A DNA stretch of 64,000 nucleotides from Tomitella biformata AHU 1821 (GTDB taxonomy: Bacteria > Actinomycetota > Actinomycetes > Mycobacteriales > Mycobacteriaceae), in contig NZ_BAVQ01000036.1 of the NCBI RefSeq assembly GCF_000524475.1, positions 67,022-131,021 on the forward strand. Reading direction: 5' to 3'. Below, one piece after another: positions 7,780 through 17,347 of the stretch; within the stretch, counting starts at the first letter, position 1, and each line of letters begins with the position of its first letter. Position numbers and translations under genes: made by a program. A model generated the notes under the pieces. The model saw only the letters and a list, made by a program, of their open reading frames with translations, made no database searches and was not told the origin of the DNA.

Positions 7780-8882
7780 AGGAACCCGGTGCCGGTCCCC
7801 AGAATGCGAACCTGGGCGCCGACATCGACTGGGCGGTGGCCGCGAAGGTGGGCGCGAGGCTGGCCCCGGCCGGTCCGAAGACGACGGCCTACACGCTCGA
7901 GAAGGCCAACGTGGAGCTGCTCGCGGCAGCCGTCCTGGCGGAGGGCCCGGTCCGCGAGGTGACGGGGCTAGCCGACGGTCTTCCGGTGCCGGCGGCGCAG
8001 GTGGTGGACCGGCCCGGCTGGATCGGGGCGGCCACGCAGTCGATGCGCTCGATGCTCAGCCCACCCAAGGCCGAGGCTGACACCGACACCGACACTGGCA
8101 CGGGCACTGAGCGACCCGGGCTGGTCCGGCGCGTCGGCGGGCAGGCCTCGGGGGCGCAGGCCGGCGCGGTGCTCGCGTTCTTGTCCACAGCGATCCTTGG
8201 CCAGTACGACCCCTTCACCGGCGAGCACGGCACGCTGCTGCTGGTGACCCCGAACATCATCGCGGTCGAGCGGGCGCTGCGCGTGCGGCCCGGCGACTTC
8301 CGGCTGTGGGTGTGCCTGCACGAGGTCACGCACCGGGTCCAATTCTCGTCCGCGCCGTGGCTCGCGGACTACATGAAGGAGTCCGTCGACCTGCTCGGCG
8401 AGGAGGTCGACGAGCCGATGTCGGCCATCGCCGGGCGGCTCTCGGCGGAGGTGCGCCGCCGCCGCGCCGGGGACGGGGCGCCGGAGAGCGCGGGCATCCT
8501 CGGGCTGTTGACCGCCACCCAGGCCGCGCCGCAACGGGAGGCCATCGAGAGGCTGCTGATGCTGGGCACGCTGCTCGAGGGCCACGCCGACCACGTGATG
8601 GACTCCGTCGGGCCGAAGGTGGTGCCGACCGTCGCGAGCATCCGCCGCGCGTTCGACGGTCGCCGCCAGCGCAACCCCAACCCGGTGCAGCGGATCATGC
8701 GCGCGCTGCTGGGGGTCGACGCGAAGATGGCGCAGTACGTGCGGGGCAAGGCATTCGTCGACGAGGTCGTGGGCACCGTGGGCATGACCGAGTTCAACGC
8801 GATCTGGACGGGTCCGGAGACGTTGCCGCGCAGTGCGGAGATCGAGCAGCCGCGACTGTGGATCGACAGGGTCCTGGGTTGA
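7764..8882 (+). CDS. zinc-dependent metalloprotease-like protein (DUF2342, coenzyme F420-associated family)
   Basis: 372 residues of the zincin-like family found in F420-producing actinobacteria (Rv3626c in M. tuberculosis). The HExxH zinc site is HEVTH at 186-190 within LWVCLHEVTHRVQFSS; a second acidic cluster in the C-terminal half (LLEGHADHVMDSVGP, about 271-285) probably supplies the third ligand. A short repeat DTDTDTGTGT at about 106-115 lies in a variable loop. ATG 7764 follows GAGGGG closely; ATG 7770 is an alternative. It overlaps dacB upstream and tilS downstream, suggesting a co-transcribed unit. The substrate is unknown, and the link with F420 is a phylogenetic association from the family definition, not seen here. 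Confidence 0.82.
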   Translation: MRMSLEEPGAGPQNANLGADIDWAVAAKVGARLAPAGPKTTAYTLEKANVELLAAAVLAEGPVREVTGLADGLPVPAAQVVDRPGWIGAATQSMRSMLSPPKAEADTDTDTGTGTERPGLVRRVGGQASGAQAGAVLAFLSTAILGQYDPFTGEHGTLLLVTPNIIAVERALRVRPGDFRLWVCLHEVTHRVQFSSAPWLADYMKESVDLLGEEVDEPMSAIAGRLSAEVRRRRAGDGAPESAGILGLLTATQAAPQREAIERLLMLGTLLEGHADHVMDSVGPKVVPTVASIRRAFDGRRQRNPNPVQRIMRALLGVDAKMAQYVRGKAFVDEVVGTVGMTEFNAIWTGPETLPRSAEIEQPRLWIDRVLG

Positions 8883-9832
8883 CGGAACCAGTGGTGCGGC
8901 GGGCCGTGCGCGACTGGCTCCGGGAGTACGCGCCGACGGGACCGGTGTGTGTGGGCTTGTCCGGCGGGGCGGACTCCCTCGCCCTGACCGCTGCCGCCGC
9001 CGGGGAGCGCGAGGTGGCGGCGCTGATCGTCGACCATCAGCTGCAGGAGGGCTCCGCCGCGGTGGCGGCGCGGGCCGCCGAGCAGGCGCTCGCGCTCGGC
9101 TGCGTGCGCGCGCAGGTGCTCACAGTGGATGTGACGGGCCCCGGCGGTATGGAGGCGGCCGCGCGCAGGGCTCGATACGCGGCGTTGAACGGCGCTCGCG
9201 ACGGGCAGCCGGTGCTGCTGGCCCACACCCTGGACGATCAGGCCGAGACGGTGCTGCTGGGCCTGTCCCGCGGCTCCGGCCCGGGCTCGATCCGCGGTAT
9301 GGCCGACTGGGCGCAGCCGTGGGGTCGTCCGCTGCTGGGGGTGCGCCGCGCGGACACCGTTGCCGCCTGCGCGGCGCGCGGTGTCGAACCTCACGCGGAC
9401 CCGCATAACCTCGATCCGGCGTTCACGCGGGTCCGGCTGCGCCGTGAGGTGCTGCCGCTGCTCGAGGAGGTGCTCGGCGGAGGGGTCGCGACGGCCTTGG
9501 CCCGCACCGCCGCGCAGCTGGCCGAGGATGCAGACGCGCTCGACGAGATGGCCGCCGACCTGCATGCACTCGCCGCGGACGCCGAGGAGTTGGAGGTCGC
9601 GGTGCTTGCCGGACAGCACGTGGCGGTGCGCCGCCGGGCCCTGCGCTGGTGGCTGTTGGGGGCCGGCGTGAAGGGCCTGACCGACGCGCATTTGCGGTCG
9701 GTGGACGCGCTGATCGGGGACTGGCGAGGGCAGGGCGGGGTGGCTTTGGCAGGTGGCGGGCCGGGTGTGCGGATCGTGGTCCAGCGAGAACGTGGGAGGC
9801 TGACCGTGCAGCGCGAACAGAATGGGAGTTAA
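8879..9832 (+). CDS. tilS: tRNA(Ile)-lysidine synthetase
   Basis: About 317 residues. TilS modifies C34 of the CAU-anticodon tRNA-Ile to lysidine using ATP and lysine, preventing its reading as methionine. The PP-loop ATP-pyrophosphatase motif SGGADS is at 28-33; other family segments are [29 protein letters not shown] and RPLLGVRR. The TTG at 8879 overlaps the preceding stop (TTGA), in line with the family length (M. tuberculosis MesJ, 323 residues); GTG 8891 is an alternative. It overlaps hpt by 11 nt downstream. Confidence 0.9.
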   Translation: MTEPVVRRAVRDWLREYAPTGPVCVGLSGGADSLALTAAAAGEREVAALIVDHQLQEGSAAVAARAAEQALALGCVRAQVLTVDVTGPGGMEAAARRARYAALNGARDGQPVLLAHTLDDQAETVLLGLSRGSGPGSIRGMADWAQPWGRPLLGVRRADTVAACAARGVEPHADPHNLDPAFTRVRLRREVLPLLEEVLGGGVATALARTAAQLAEDADALDEMAADLHALAADAEELEVAVLAGQHVAVRRRALRWWLLGAGVKGLTDAHLRSVDALIGDWRGQGGVALAGGGPGVRIVVQRERGRLTVQREQNGS

Positions 9833-10403
9833 GACCGTGTACGAGGGCGATATTGCATCGGTACTGATCACTGAGGACCAGATCCGGCAGCGAACGACAG
9901 AGCTGGCCGCGTTGGTCGGTGCGCGGTACCCGGAGGCGGGCCAGGGCGATCCGGACAAGGATCTGCTGCTCGTCGGTGTGCTCAAGGGCGCGATGATGTT
10001 CATGACGGACCTCGCCCGCGCGCTGCCGATCCCCACGCAGATGGAGTTCATGGCGGTCAGCTCTTACGGCTCCTCCACGTCCTCCTCGGGCGTGGTGCGG
10101 ATCCTCAAGGACCTGGACCGCGATATCGCCGGCCGGGATGTCCTCATCGTCGAGGACATCATCGACTCCGGGCTCACGCTGTCCTGGCTGATGCGGAACC
10201 TCGCGACGCGCAACCCCGCGTCGCTCGAGGTCTGCTCGCTGCTGCGCAAGCCGGAATCGGTGAAGGCGGAGTTCGACGTCGCGAATATCGGCTTCGACAT
10301 CCCCAATGAGTTCGTCGTCGGCTACGGCCTGGACTACGCGGAGCGCTACCGCGACCTGCCGTACATCGGGCGGCTGGACCCGAAGGTATACGAGCACCAC
10401 TAG
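9822..10403 (+). CDS. hpt: hypoxanthine(-guanine) phosphoribosyltransferase
   Basis: 193 residues. Salvages hypoxanthine/guanine to IMP/GMP using PRPP in the cytoplasm. The PRPP-binding motif [14 protein letters not shown] is at about 107-120, the flexible-loop segment [15 protein letters not shown] at about 80-94, and the base-recognition end [20 protein letters not shown] near the C-terminus. ATG 9822 lies inside the tilS 3' end; GTG 9837 is an alternative. The tilS-hpt-ftsH neighbourhood is the standard actinobacterial order. Confidence 0.93.
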   Translation: MGVKTVYEGDIASVLITEDQIRQRTTELAALVGARYPEAGQGDPDKDLLLVGVLKGAMMFMTDLARALPIPTQMEFMAVSSYGSSTSSSGVVRILKDLDRDIAGRDVLIVEDIIDSGLTLSWLMRNLATRNPASLEVCSLLRKPESVKAEFDVANIGFDIPNEFVVGYGLDYAERYRDLPYIGRLDPKVYEHH

Positions 10404-10417
10404 CCGTGATTCCGCGA

Positions 10418-10423
10418 TAGCCT
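10418..10423 (+). promoter_or_regulatory. -10 element TAGCCT, leaderless start of the amidase
   Basis: TAGCCT ends 6 nt before ATG 10430. It separates the amidase transcript from hpt, which ends at 10403. Confidence 0.5.
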
Positions 10424-10429
10424 TCCGGA

Positions 10430-11785
10430 ATGGTCGATACCTTTTCGGACAACACGGCTGTCGCGATCGCGGCGCGGGTGCGGGCCGGGCGGCAGTCCCC
10501 GGTCGACGCCACGCAGCGGGCGCTCGAGTGCATCGCTAGTCGTGACCGCGAGCTCGGCGCGTTCCGGCAGGTCCGCGCGGCCGAGGCGATGGCGGAGGCA
10601 CATGCGGTCGCCGCCCGCCCGGACCTCGCGACCCTGCCTCTGGCGGGGGTGCCGATCGCCATCAAGGACTCTGTCGCGGTGGCGGGCGAGTCCACCCGCC
10701 ACGGCTCCGCGGCGACCTCACCGGCCCCGGCTCCGGCCGATCACGAGGTGGTCCGCCGCCTGCGCGCCGCGGGCGCGGTGGTCGTGGGCCTGACCTCGGT
10801 GCCGGAGCTGTGTGTGTTCGGCACCACCGACTCCTCGTTCGGCATCACTCGAAACCCGTGGAACCGAGATCGCACGCCCGGCGGCTCGTCGGGCGGCTCC
10901 GCGGCCGCCGTCGCGTCGGGCATGATCCCGCTGGCGCACGGCACCGACGGCATGGGGTCCATCCGGATCCCGGCCGCCAACTGTGGGCTCTTCGGCCTCA
11001 AGCCCGGCCGCGACGTCGTCCCCTCGGGGGCAGCTCTCGAGACGTGGCACGGCATGTCCGAGTCCGGACCCCTCGCCACCACCGTCGCGGACGCCGCGCT
11101 GATGCTCTCGGTACTGGCCGGCCGTCCGTCGCTGGCGAATCCGGACCCCGCACCCGGGCTGCGCATCGGCGTTGCGGCCAACACCCCGAGCCCGCTGGTG
11201 CGCCTCGACAAGACCCTCGCGGGCGGGCTGGAGCGGGTCGCCGACGAGCTGATCGGCGCCGGCCACCAGGTGGCGCGGGCACGGCTGCCGTATCCCGCGA
11301 GCCCCGTCGGGCTGCTCGCCCGCTGGACCCGCGGGGTCTACGCGGACGCGGAGGGCCTCGACCAGAGCCTGCTGGCCCCGCGCACTCGCCGGCACGCGCA
11401 GCTGGGCGCGCTGGTGGAGAGGTTCGGGCTGGCCACAGAAGCGCAGGCTCGCAGGCTTACCTCGGATTTCGAGGAGTTCTTCCAGGAGTTCGACGTCGTC
11501 ATCACCCCGACGCTCGCGCAGCCCGCGCCGGCCGCCGAGCGCTGGTCGGAGAAGTCGTGGCTCTCGAATACCGTCTCCAACGTGCGGTACGCCTCGTATC
11601 CAGCGGTGTGGAACATGCTGGGGTGGCCGGCAGCGAGCGTGCCCGCGGGGATTAGCCACCGCACGGGGCTGCCGATGGCCGTGCAGATCGGCGGCCTCCC
11701 GGGCAGCGAGGGCACCATCTTGGCGCTGGCGGCCCAAATCGAGCAGCTGCTGCCGTGGGAGCGCGTGGCGCCGCACTATCGTTGA
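10430..11785 (+). CDS. amidase signature family protein with unusual oxyanion motif
   Basis: 451 residues of the amidase signature family, hydrolysing or transferring C-N amide bonds. The Ser-cisSer-Lys triad is present with normal spacing: Lys79 (PIAIKDS), Ser153 in GGSSGGSAAA and nucleophile Ser177 in GTDGMGSIRIPAANCG. Most members have GTDxGGSIR; here the first Gly of the pair is Met175, so the oxyanion hole may be altered. There is no signal peptide. The gene is an insertion relative to M. tuberculosis, where lpqG and PE/PPE genes lie between hpt and ftsH. A role in GatCAB is unlikely because no gatB/gatC is adjacent. Substrate unknown. Confidence 0.85.
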   Translation: MVDTFSDNTAVAIAARVRAGRQSPVDATQRALECIASRDRELGAFRQVRAAEAMAEAHAVAARPDLATLPLAGVPIAIKDSVAVAGESTRHGSAATSPAPAPADHEVVRRLRAAGAVVVGLTSVPELCVFGTTDSSFGITRNPWNRDRTPGGSSGGSAAAVASGMIPLAHGTDGMGSIRIPAANCGLFGLKPGRDVVPSGAALETWHGMSESGPLATTVADAALMLSVLAGRPSLANPDPAPGLRIGVAANTPSPLVRLDKTLAGGLERVADELIGAGHQVARARLPYPASPVGLLARWTRGVYADAEGLDQSLLAPRTRRHAQLGALVERFGLATEAQARRLTSDFEEFFQEFDVVITPTLAQPAPAAERWSEKSWLSNTVSNVRYASYPAVWNMLGWPAASVPAGISHRTGLPMAVQIGGLPGSEGTILALAAQIEQLLPWERVAPHYR

Positions 11786-11787
11786 GG

Positions 11788-11862
11788 CCCCATAGGGGCT
11801 CGCGTCGAATGTGAAGAAGATCCGGTGTTTCGCGCCAAAAGTGTGAATCTTCTTCATGTTCG
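11788..11862. repeat. inverted repeats between amidase and ftsH
   Basis: A small GCCCC...GGGGC hairpin (11788-11800) precedes a larger imperfect inverted repeat with arms 11806-11821 (CGAATGTGAAGAAGAT) and 11847-11862, 14 of 16 positions complementary, around a 25-nt loop. It could terminate the amidase transcript or bind a regulator. There is no T-run after it. Confidence 0.5.
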
Positions 11863-11981
11863 AGCCAGTGCCGTGCCGGAGCCGAGCCAGGCGGTGCATT
11901 GGGCTGGGAACCCCAGCGCGGGCCCGCGCGTTAATCGGACAATGGGCTATCGGTGGCTGCGGACTGCCATGACCGCCCAGG

Positions 11982-11987
11982 TAGCCT
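11982..11987 (+). promoter_or_regulatory. probable -10 (TAGCCT) of the ftsH transcript
   Basis: TAGCCT lies 67 nt upstream of ATG 12055, giving a short 5' leader of about 60 nt. No convincing -35 was identified. Confidence 0.35.
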
Positions 11988-12054
11988 AGAGAATCCGGCG
12001 ACACCAAGCCGGAACCCATGACTGGAAGGACCTGGCCAGCGCGGCCGACGCTGT

Positions 12055-14307
12055 ATGAACCGTAAGACGGTGTTCCGAAACCTGGCGATCATTGCCGCCC
12101 TTCTACTGGCGGTCTGGGTGATCTTCCAGGTCACTGGCAAATCCCAGGAGTTCAAAGAGGTCGACACGTCTGTCGTCATCTCTCAGTTGAAGACCGACAA
12201 CGTTGAGTCCGCGCAGATCAACGATAAAGAGCAACAGCTCGAGCTGACGTTGAAGGCGGCGGCCGACGATACCGACGGGGCCACGAAGATCGTGGCGAAG
12301 TACCCGTCCGGCACGGCCCCCGACCTGTTCGAGGAATTGAACAACTCCAAGATCGGCAAGTACAACACCGTCGTGACCCAGGAGAGCTGGTTCACGTCGA
12401 TTCTAATGTTCATGGTGCCGATGATCCTGCTGCTGGGGCTGTTCGTCTTCCTGATGAGCCGCATGCAAGGCGGCCGCGGCGGCATGATGGGCTTCGGTAA
12501 ATCCAAGGCCAAGCTGCTGACCAAGGACATGCCGAAGACCACGTTCGATGATGTCGCGGGGGCCGACGAGGCCGTCGAGGAGCTCTACGAGATCAAGGAC
12601 TTCCTGCAGAATCCGGCCCGCTACCAGGCCCTGGGCGCGAAGATCCCCAAGGGCGTCCTGCTCTACGGCCCGCCCGGGACCGGCAAGACGCTGCTGGCCC
12701 GCGCGGTCGCGGGCGAGGCTGGCGTCCCGTTCTACACAATGTCCGGCTCCGACTTTGTCGAGATGTTCGTTGGCGTCGGCGCGTCCCGAGTGCGCGATCT
12801 GTTCGAACAGGCCAAGGCGAACTCGCCCTGCATCATCTTCGTCGACGAGATCGACGCGGTCGGCCGCCAGCGTGGCGCCGGCATGGGCGGCGGGCATGAC
12901 GAGCGTGAGCAGACGCTGAACCAGCTCCTCGTGGAAATGGACGGCTTCGGCACCACCACCAATGTCATCCTGATCGCCGCCACCAACCGACCCGACATCT
13001 TGGACCCGGCGCTGCTGCGTCCCGGCCGCTTCGACCGGCAGATCCCCGTCACCGCCCCGGACCTCGCGGGCCGGCGCGCGGTGCTGAAGGTGCACTCGGT
13101 GGGGATGCCGATCGCGCCCGACGCCGACTTGGACGGGCTGGCCAAGCGCACCTCCGGCATGTCCGGCGCGGATCTGGCCAACGTGATCAACGAGGCCGCG
13201 CTGCTCACCGCGCGGGAGCACGGCACCGTCATCACCGGCGAGGCCCTCGAAGAGTCGGTGGACCGGGTCATCGGCGGGCCGCGCCGCAAGAGCCGCATCA
13301 TCAGCGAGCACGAGAAGAAGATCACGGCCTACCACGAGGGCGGACACGCGCTCGCCGCATGGGCGATGCCGGATATCGAGCCCGTCTACAAGGTGACAAT
13401 CCTGGCGCGCGGGCGCACTGGTGGCCACGCGCTCACCGTCCCCGAGGACGACAAGGGCTTGATGACCCGCTCGGAGATGATTGCCCGGCTGGTGTTCGCC
13501 ATGGGCGGGCGCGCGGCTGAGGAGCTCGTCTTCCAGGAGCCGACCACCGGCGCATCCTCGGACATCGACATGGCCACCAAGGTTGCCCGCTCAATGGTCA
13601 CCGAGTATGGCATGAGCGCAAAGCTCGGCGCTGTCCGGTACGGGCACGAGCAGGGCGATCCTTTCCTGGGCCGGTCCATGGGCCGCCAGGCCGAGTACTC
13701 CCTCGAGGTGGCACACGAGATCGACGAGGAGGTGCGCGCCCTGATCGAGGCCGCGCACACCGAGGCGTGGGCCATCCTCAGCGAGTACCGCGAGGCGCTC
13801 GACGCCGTCGCCGGCGAGCTGCTGGAGCGCGAGACCCTGCACCGCAAGGATCTCGAGCAGATCTTCAGCACGGTCGTCAAGCGCCCCCGCATCACCACGT
13901 TCAATGAGTTCGGGACGCGGACCCCGTCGGACCAGCCGCCGATCAAGACCCCCGGCGAGCTGGCGATGGAGCGCGGCGAGCCGTGGCCCCCGCCCGCGCC
14001 GGTGCCCGCGTTCCGCCGACCGCCCCCGGAGGCCAACGGCACCACGCCGGAGCCGGGCGCCCATGCGCTGCCACAGCCGGCCCCGCCCGCGGGACCGAAC
14101 TATGGTGCCCCTCCGGGCTGGCATGCGCCGGGGTGGCCGCCGTCCCCCAAGCAGCCCGTGCCGCACCAGCCTGGACCCCGGCAAGCCGGTCCACAGCGTC
14201 CCGAGGAGTGGCACCCCGGAGCGCAGAATCCGCAGCTCGGACCCGGCCAGGTGGACCCGCCGGTGGCCAATGGGCAAGACTGGAGCACTGACGACGGCTC
14301 GCGGTAG
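12055..14307 (+). CDS. ftsH: ATP-dependent zinc metalloprotease FtsH
   Basis: 750 residues, a membrane-bound AAA+ protease that degrades misassembled membrane proteins and short-lived regulators. Two transmembrane helices (about 9-26 and 114-134) bracket the extracytoplasmic FtsH_ext domain. The AAA module has Walker A GPPGTGKT (205-212), Walker B IIFVDEID and the second region of homology; the M41 zinc site is HEGGH (427-431) with the third ligand in the downstream DIDMATKVA region. The C-terminal 120 residues are a Pro/Ala-rich tail that is variable in actinobacteria. Start ATG has no strong SD; the product begins directly with the first TM helix, as expected. It heads the ftsH-folate gene run. 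Confidence 0.96.
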   Translation: MNRKTVFRNLAIIAALLLAVWVIFQVTGKSQEFKEVDTSVVISQLKTDNVESAQINDKEQQLELTLKAAADDTDGATKIVAKYPSGTAPDLFEELNNSKIGKYNTVVTQESWFTSILMFMVPMILLLGLFVFLMSRMQGGRGGMMGFGKSKAKLLTKDMPKTTFDDVAGADEAVEELYEIKDFLQNPARYQALGAKIPKGVLLYGPPGTGKTLLARAVAGEAGVPFYTMSGSDFVEMFVGVGASRVRDLFEQAKANSPCIIFVDEIDAVGRQRGAGMGGGHDEREQTLNQLLVEMDGFGTTTNVILIAATNRPDILDPALLRPGRFDRQIPVTAPDLAGRRAVLKVHSVGMPIAPDADLDGLAKRTSGMSGADLANVINEAALLTAREHGTVITGEALEESVDRVIGGPRRKSRIISEHEKKITAYHEGGHALAAWAMPDIEPVYKVTILARGRTGGHALTVPEDDKGLMTRSEMIARLVFAMGGRAAEELVFQEPTTGASSDIDMATKVARSMVTEYGMSAKLGAVRYGHEQGDPFLGRSMGRQAEYSLEVAHEIDEEVRALIEAAHTEAWAILSEYREALDAVAGELLERETLHRKDLEQIFSTVVKRPRITTFNEFGTRTPSDQPPIKTPGELAMERGEPWPPPAPVPAFRRPPPEANGTTPEPGAHALPQPAPPAGPNYGAPPGWHAPGWPPSPKQPVPHQPGPRQAGPQRPEEWHPGAQNPQLGPGQVDPPVANGQDWSTDDGSR

Positions 14308-14380
14308 GCGACCGGATAAATCGAGCGGCCCGCGATGCGCGGATCGCCGCTATTGACCGCCCTTCATGGAGGTGCACGGA

Positions 14381-15016
14381 GTGCTCACGCAGAACAGCGT
14401 TGGCAGTGATTCGTCTGTCGACGAGTCAGGCGCCGGGCTCCCGGTTCGCCATTTCGATCAGGCGCGGGCCGAGGCCGCGGTGCGGGAGCTACTCCTCGCG
14501 TTGGGCGAGGACCCGGACCGCCCCGGGCTGGTGCAGACGCCCGCGCGGGTCGCGCGGGCGTACCGCGAGACTTTCGGCGGGCTCTACTGCGACCCGGACG
14601 CGGTGCTGGAGACGGTGTTCGATGAGAACCACCAGGAGCTGATCGTGGTGCGCGACATCCCGATCTACTCCACCTGTGAGCACCACCTGGTGCCCTTCCA
14701 CGGCGTCGCGCATGTTGGCTATATCCCGGGCGAGCACGGGCAGGTCACGGGCCTGTCGAAGCTCGCGCGGGTGGTCGACCTCTACGCCAAGCGTCCCCAG
14801 GTGCAGGAGCGGTTGACGAGTCAGGTCGCCGACGCCCTCATGAACAAGCTCGACCCGCGCGGGGCGATCGTCGTGATTGAGGCCGAGCACCTGTGCATGG
14901 CGATGCGCGGCATCCGCAAGGCGGGCGCCACCACCACCACCTCGGCCGTGCGCGGGCTGTTGAAGACCAGCGCCACCTCTCGGTCTGAGGCCCTGGACCT
15001 GATCCTGCGCAAGTGA
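14381..15016 (+). CDS. folE: GTP cyclohydrolase I
   Basis: About 211 residues. Catalyses GTP to 7,8-dihydroneopterin triphosphate, the first folate-specific step. Zinc/catalytic signature [10 protein letters not shown] and the C-terminal [11 protein letters not shown] with Cys-His-Cys ligands are intact, as is [14 protein letters not shown] 14381 is selected because a perfect GGAGG lies 8 nt upstream; the in-frame ATG 14366 would put that GGAGG inside the gene. Its stop overlaps the GTG of folP (GTGA). First of the folE-folP-folB-folK cluster. Confidence 0.94.
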   Translation: MLTQNSVGSDSSVDESGAGLPVRHFDQARAEAAVRELLLALGEDPDRPGLVQTPARVARAYRETFGGLYCDPDAVLETVFDENHQELIVVRDIPIYSTCEHHLVPFHGVAHVGYIPGEHGQVTGLSKLARVVDLYAKRPQVQERLTSQVADALMNKLDPRGAIVVIEAEHLCMAMRGIRKAGATTTTSAVRGLLKTSATSRSEALDLILRK

Positions 15017-15927
15017 GCTCCGCACCGCTCGATTACGGGGGGCGCTGCGCGGTCTTCGGCGTCCTGAATGTCACGGCCGACTCCTTCTCCGACGGCGGCC
15101 GCTATCTGGACCGCGACGCGGCCGTCGCGCACGGCCTGCGGCTGTGCGCGGAGGGCGCGGACTACATCGACGTGGGCGGCGAGTCCACCAGGCCCGGCGC
15201 GCACCGCGTCACGGCCGACGTGGAGTCCGCGCGCGTTGTGCCGGTGATCGCGGCGCTGGCCGCGGCTGGAGTCCGGGTCAGCGTCGACACGATGCGAGCC
15301 CGCGTGGCCGCCGACGCCCTTGAGGCGGGCGCGGCCATAGTCAACGATGTCTCCGGCGGACGGGCCGACACAGACATGGCGCGCGTGGTCGCGCAGGCGG
15401 GCGCGCCCTGGATCCTCATGCACTGGCGGGCCGATGGCGAGTATGTGCAGGCCGGCGGCCGCGCGGAGACGGGCGACGCCAGCGTGGTCGACGTGGTTCT
15501 CGACGAGCTGCGCCAGCAGGCGGACCTCGCGATCGCGGCGGGTGTGGACGCGTCGGCGCTGGTCCTCGACCCAGGCCTGGGCTTCGCGAAGACCGCCGAC
15601 GACAACTGGGCGCTGCTGCGCGAACTGCCGCGACTGATCGACGTCGGCTTCCCGGTGCTGGTGGGCGCATCCCGAAAACGATTCCTCGGCGGGCTGCTCG
15701 CGGGCCCCGACGGCCAGCCGCGCGAGCCCGCAGGCCGCGAGGTCGCCACTGCCGTGATCAGCGCCCTTGCCGCGGAGCACGGGGCGTGGGGCGTGCGGGT
15801 ACATGACGTCCGGGCATCCCTCGACGCGATCGCGGTGGCCAGCGCATGGTCGACGGCGGGGCACTCCGCGGCTGGGCCCACTGCGCGCAGGAACCCCGAG
15901 CCCCCGACCCCCAGGAGATCCACGTGA
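15013..15927 (+). CDS. folP: dihydropteroate synthase
   Basis: 304 residues. Condenses 6-hydroxymethyl-7,8-dihydropterin pyrophosphate with p-aminobenzoate; the sulfonamide target. Signatures: [19 protein letters not shown] at the N-terminus, [30 protein letters not shown] and [11 protein letters not shown]. The first loop carries the catalytic Asn and Asp-Ser-Phe expected of FolP1. GTG start overlaps the folE stop; the last 4 nt overlap folB. The C-terminal 25 residues after the TIM barrel (Ala/Pro/Arg rich) look like read-through into the folB leader and are not conserved. Confidence 0.94.
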   Translation: MSSAPLDYGGRCAVFGVLNVTADSFSDGGRYLDRDAAVAHGLRLCAEGADYIDVGGESTRPGAHRVTADVESARVVPVIAALAAAGVRVSVDTMRARVAADALEAGAAIVNDVSGGRADTDMARVVAQAGAPWILMHWRADGEYVQAGGRAETGDASVVDVVLDELRQQADLAIAAGVDASALVLDPGLGFAKTADDNWALLRELPRLIDVGFPVLVGASRKRFLGGLLAGPDGQPREPAGREVATAVISALAAEHGAWGVRVHDVRASLDAIAVASAWSTAGHSAAGPTARRNPEPPTPRRST

Positions 15928-16304
15928 CCGAGATTACCGGCGACCGCATCGAGCTGCGTGGTCTGACCGTCCGCGGCAACCACGGGGTGTTCGAGCATGA
16001 GAAGCGCGACGGCCAAGACTTCCTGATCGACCTCGTTGTGTGGTTCGACCAGCGCGCGGCCGCCGCCTCCGACGATCTGGCGGACACGGTGGACTACGGC
16101 GCGCTGGCGCAGGGGGCCGCGGACATCGTGGCAGGCCCGACTCGGGACCTCATCGAGACCGTCGCAGCGGAGATCGCCGAGCACGTCATGGGCGATGCAC
16201 GGATCACGGCGGTCGAGGTCACCGTCCACAAGCCGTCGGCGCCCATCCCCCTGGTCTTCCAAGACGTCGCGGTGGTGGCGCGCCGGACCCGGGGCCGGCG
16301 TTGA
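15924..16304 (+). CDS. folB: dihydroneopterin aldolase
   Basis: 126 residues. Cleaves 7,8-dihydroneopterin to hydroxymethyl-dihydropterin and glycolaldehyde; acts as an octamer. The product begins [21 protein letters not shown], and the substrate-binding Glu ([11 protein letters not shown]) and catalytic Lys in [11 protein letters not shown] are visible. GTG 15924 is preferred over ATG 15846 because AGGAG precedes it and the extra upstream residues are unconserved. It overlaps folP and folK by 4 nt each (GTGA, TTGA). Confidence 0.93.
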   Translation: MTEITGDRIELRGLTVRGNHGVFEHEKRDGQDFLIDLVVWFDQRAAAASDDLADTVDYGALAQGAADIVAGPTRDLIETVAAEIAEHVMGDARITAVEVTVHKPSAPIPLVFQDVAVVARRTRGRR

Positions 16305-16813
16305 CCCGCGCGGTGCTGTCTATCGGCACCAACCTGGGTGACCGTCTGGGCAACCTGCAATCGGTCCTCGACACGCTCGGACCGCGCGTGATCTCCGTCT
16401 CGCCGGTGTACTCCACCGCACCGTGGGGCGGGGTGGACCAGCCGGACTTCTACAACGCCACGCTGATCGCGGACGCCCCCGGCCTCGACGAGTGGGGCTG
16501 GCTGCGGCTCGGCCAGGACCTCGAGGCTCGGGCCCACCGGGTGCGCGAGGTGCGATGGGGCCCGCGGACCCTCGACGTCGACGTCATCACCTGCGCCCGC
16601 GACGGCGTCCAGATCGTCAGCCAGGACCCCGAGCTGCTGCTGCCGCACCCGCGCGCCCGTGAGCGGGCTTTCGTCCTGCGCCCCTGGCTCGATGTGGACC
16701 GCGACGCCGTCCTGGGCGGCGACTCGGTCGCGGCGCTACTCGCCGCGCTGCCCGCGCGGGAACGCGACGGAGTGGCACAGGTGGCGGAGCGATTGGCGAT
16801 CGCCAATGTATGA
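16301..16813 (+). CDS. folK: 6-hydroxymethyl-7,8-dihydropterin pyrophosphokinase
   Basis: About 170 residues. Transfers pyrophosphate from ATP to hydroxymethyl-dihydropterin, making the FolP substrate. N-terminal [14 protein letters not shown] and the HPPK signature [13 protein letters not shown] with paired metal-binding Asp residues are present; the C-terminal [13 protein letters not shown] is typical. The TTG start at 16301 overlaps the folB stop. The downstream DUF3180 gene overlaps its last codons, as in mycobacteria (Rv3606c-Rv3605c). Confidence 0.93.
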   Translation: MTRAVLSIGTNLGDRLGNLQSVLDTLGPRVISVSPVYSTAPWGGVDQPDFYNATLIADAPGLDEWGWLRLGQDLEARAHRVREVRWGPRTLDVDVITCARDGVQIVSQDPELLLPHPRARERAFVLRPWLDVDRDAVLGGDSVAALLAALPARERDGVAQVAERLAIANV

Positions 16814-17282
16814 GCTGCGCGTGACCCGGATCCGTGACCTGCTGCTGACGGCACTGGCGTGCACGGCGCTGGGCTGGGTCCTGGCCAATTCGCTCTATGG
16901 CAGCCTGCCGGCCGTCCACCTGCTGGTGGGCCTGCCGCTACTGGTGCTGGCGTTGGCGGAGGTCGGGCTCGGCGGGTATCTCCGGCGGCGCATCGCACAC
17001 CGCGAGATCGGCTCGGGCCTGCACGAGACCCATCCGATCACCGTCGCCCGCAGCGCGGTCCTCGCAAAGGCATCGGCCTGGGTGGGCGTGTTCACCGCGG
17101 GTCTGTGGGCAGGGCTGCTGATCTACCTGGTCCCGGAGTCCTCCCGCCTGCACGCCGCGGAGGCCGACCTGCCAGGAGTGATTATCGGGCTCATCGTGGG
17201 AGCGCTGCTCGCCGCGGCGGCGGTGTGGCTGGAACGCGGCTGCGTCACCCCGCCGCAATCCACGCTCGATGGCGCAGGTTAG
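16806..17282 (+). CDS. DUF3180 integral membrane protein
   Basis: 158 residues with four hydrophobic helices (about 8-26, 33-50, 83-103 and 115-136), the DUF3180 family found immediately after folK in mycolata (Rv3605c). ATG 16806 overlaps the folK stop by 8 nt; GTG 16821 is an alternative start. The function is unknown; position suggests co-transcription with the folate genes but not a folate role. Confidence 0.82.
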   Translation: MYELRVTRIRDLLLTALACTALGWVLANSLYGSLPAVHLLVGLPLLVLALAEVGLGGYLRRRIAHREIGSGLHETHPITVARSAVLAKASAWVGVFTAGLWAGLLIYLVPESSRLHAAEADLPGVIIGLIVGALLAAAAVWLERGCVTPPQSTLDGAG

Positions 17283-17335
17283 TGCAAAATGGAGAATCGC
17301 CGCCCGCCCTCTACGAACCTGGCGGCGGCTAACGG

Positions 17336-17341
17336 TATGTT
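17336..17341 (+). promoter_or_regulatory. -10 element TATGTT, leaderless start
   Basis: TATGTT ends 6 nt before ATG 17348, giving the membrane-anchored coiled-coil protein its own leaderless promoter. Confidence 0.45.
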
Positions 17342-17347
17342 GTCGAC

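Noticed and set aside
8085-8115. Short GACACC repeat encoding DTDTDTGTGT as a microsatellite element
   Set aside because: Explained as a low-complexity loop inside the zincin gene; too short to be more.
8369-10051. 560-codon minus-strand open frame over the zincin and tilS genes
   Set aside because: Antisense shadow; crosses three recognised genes and lacks a plausible start or domain.
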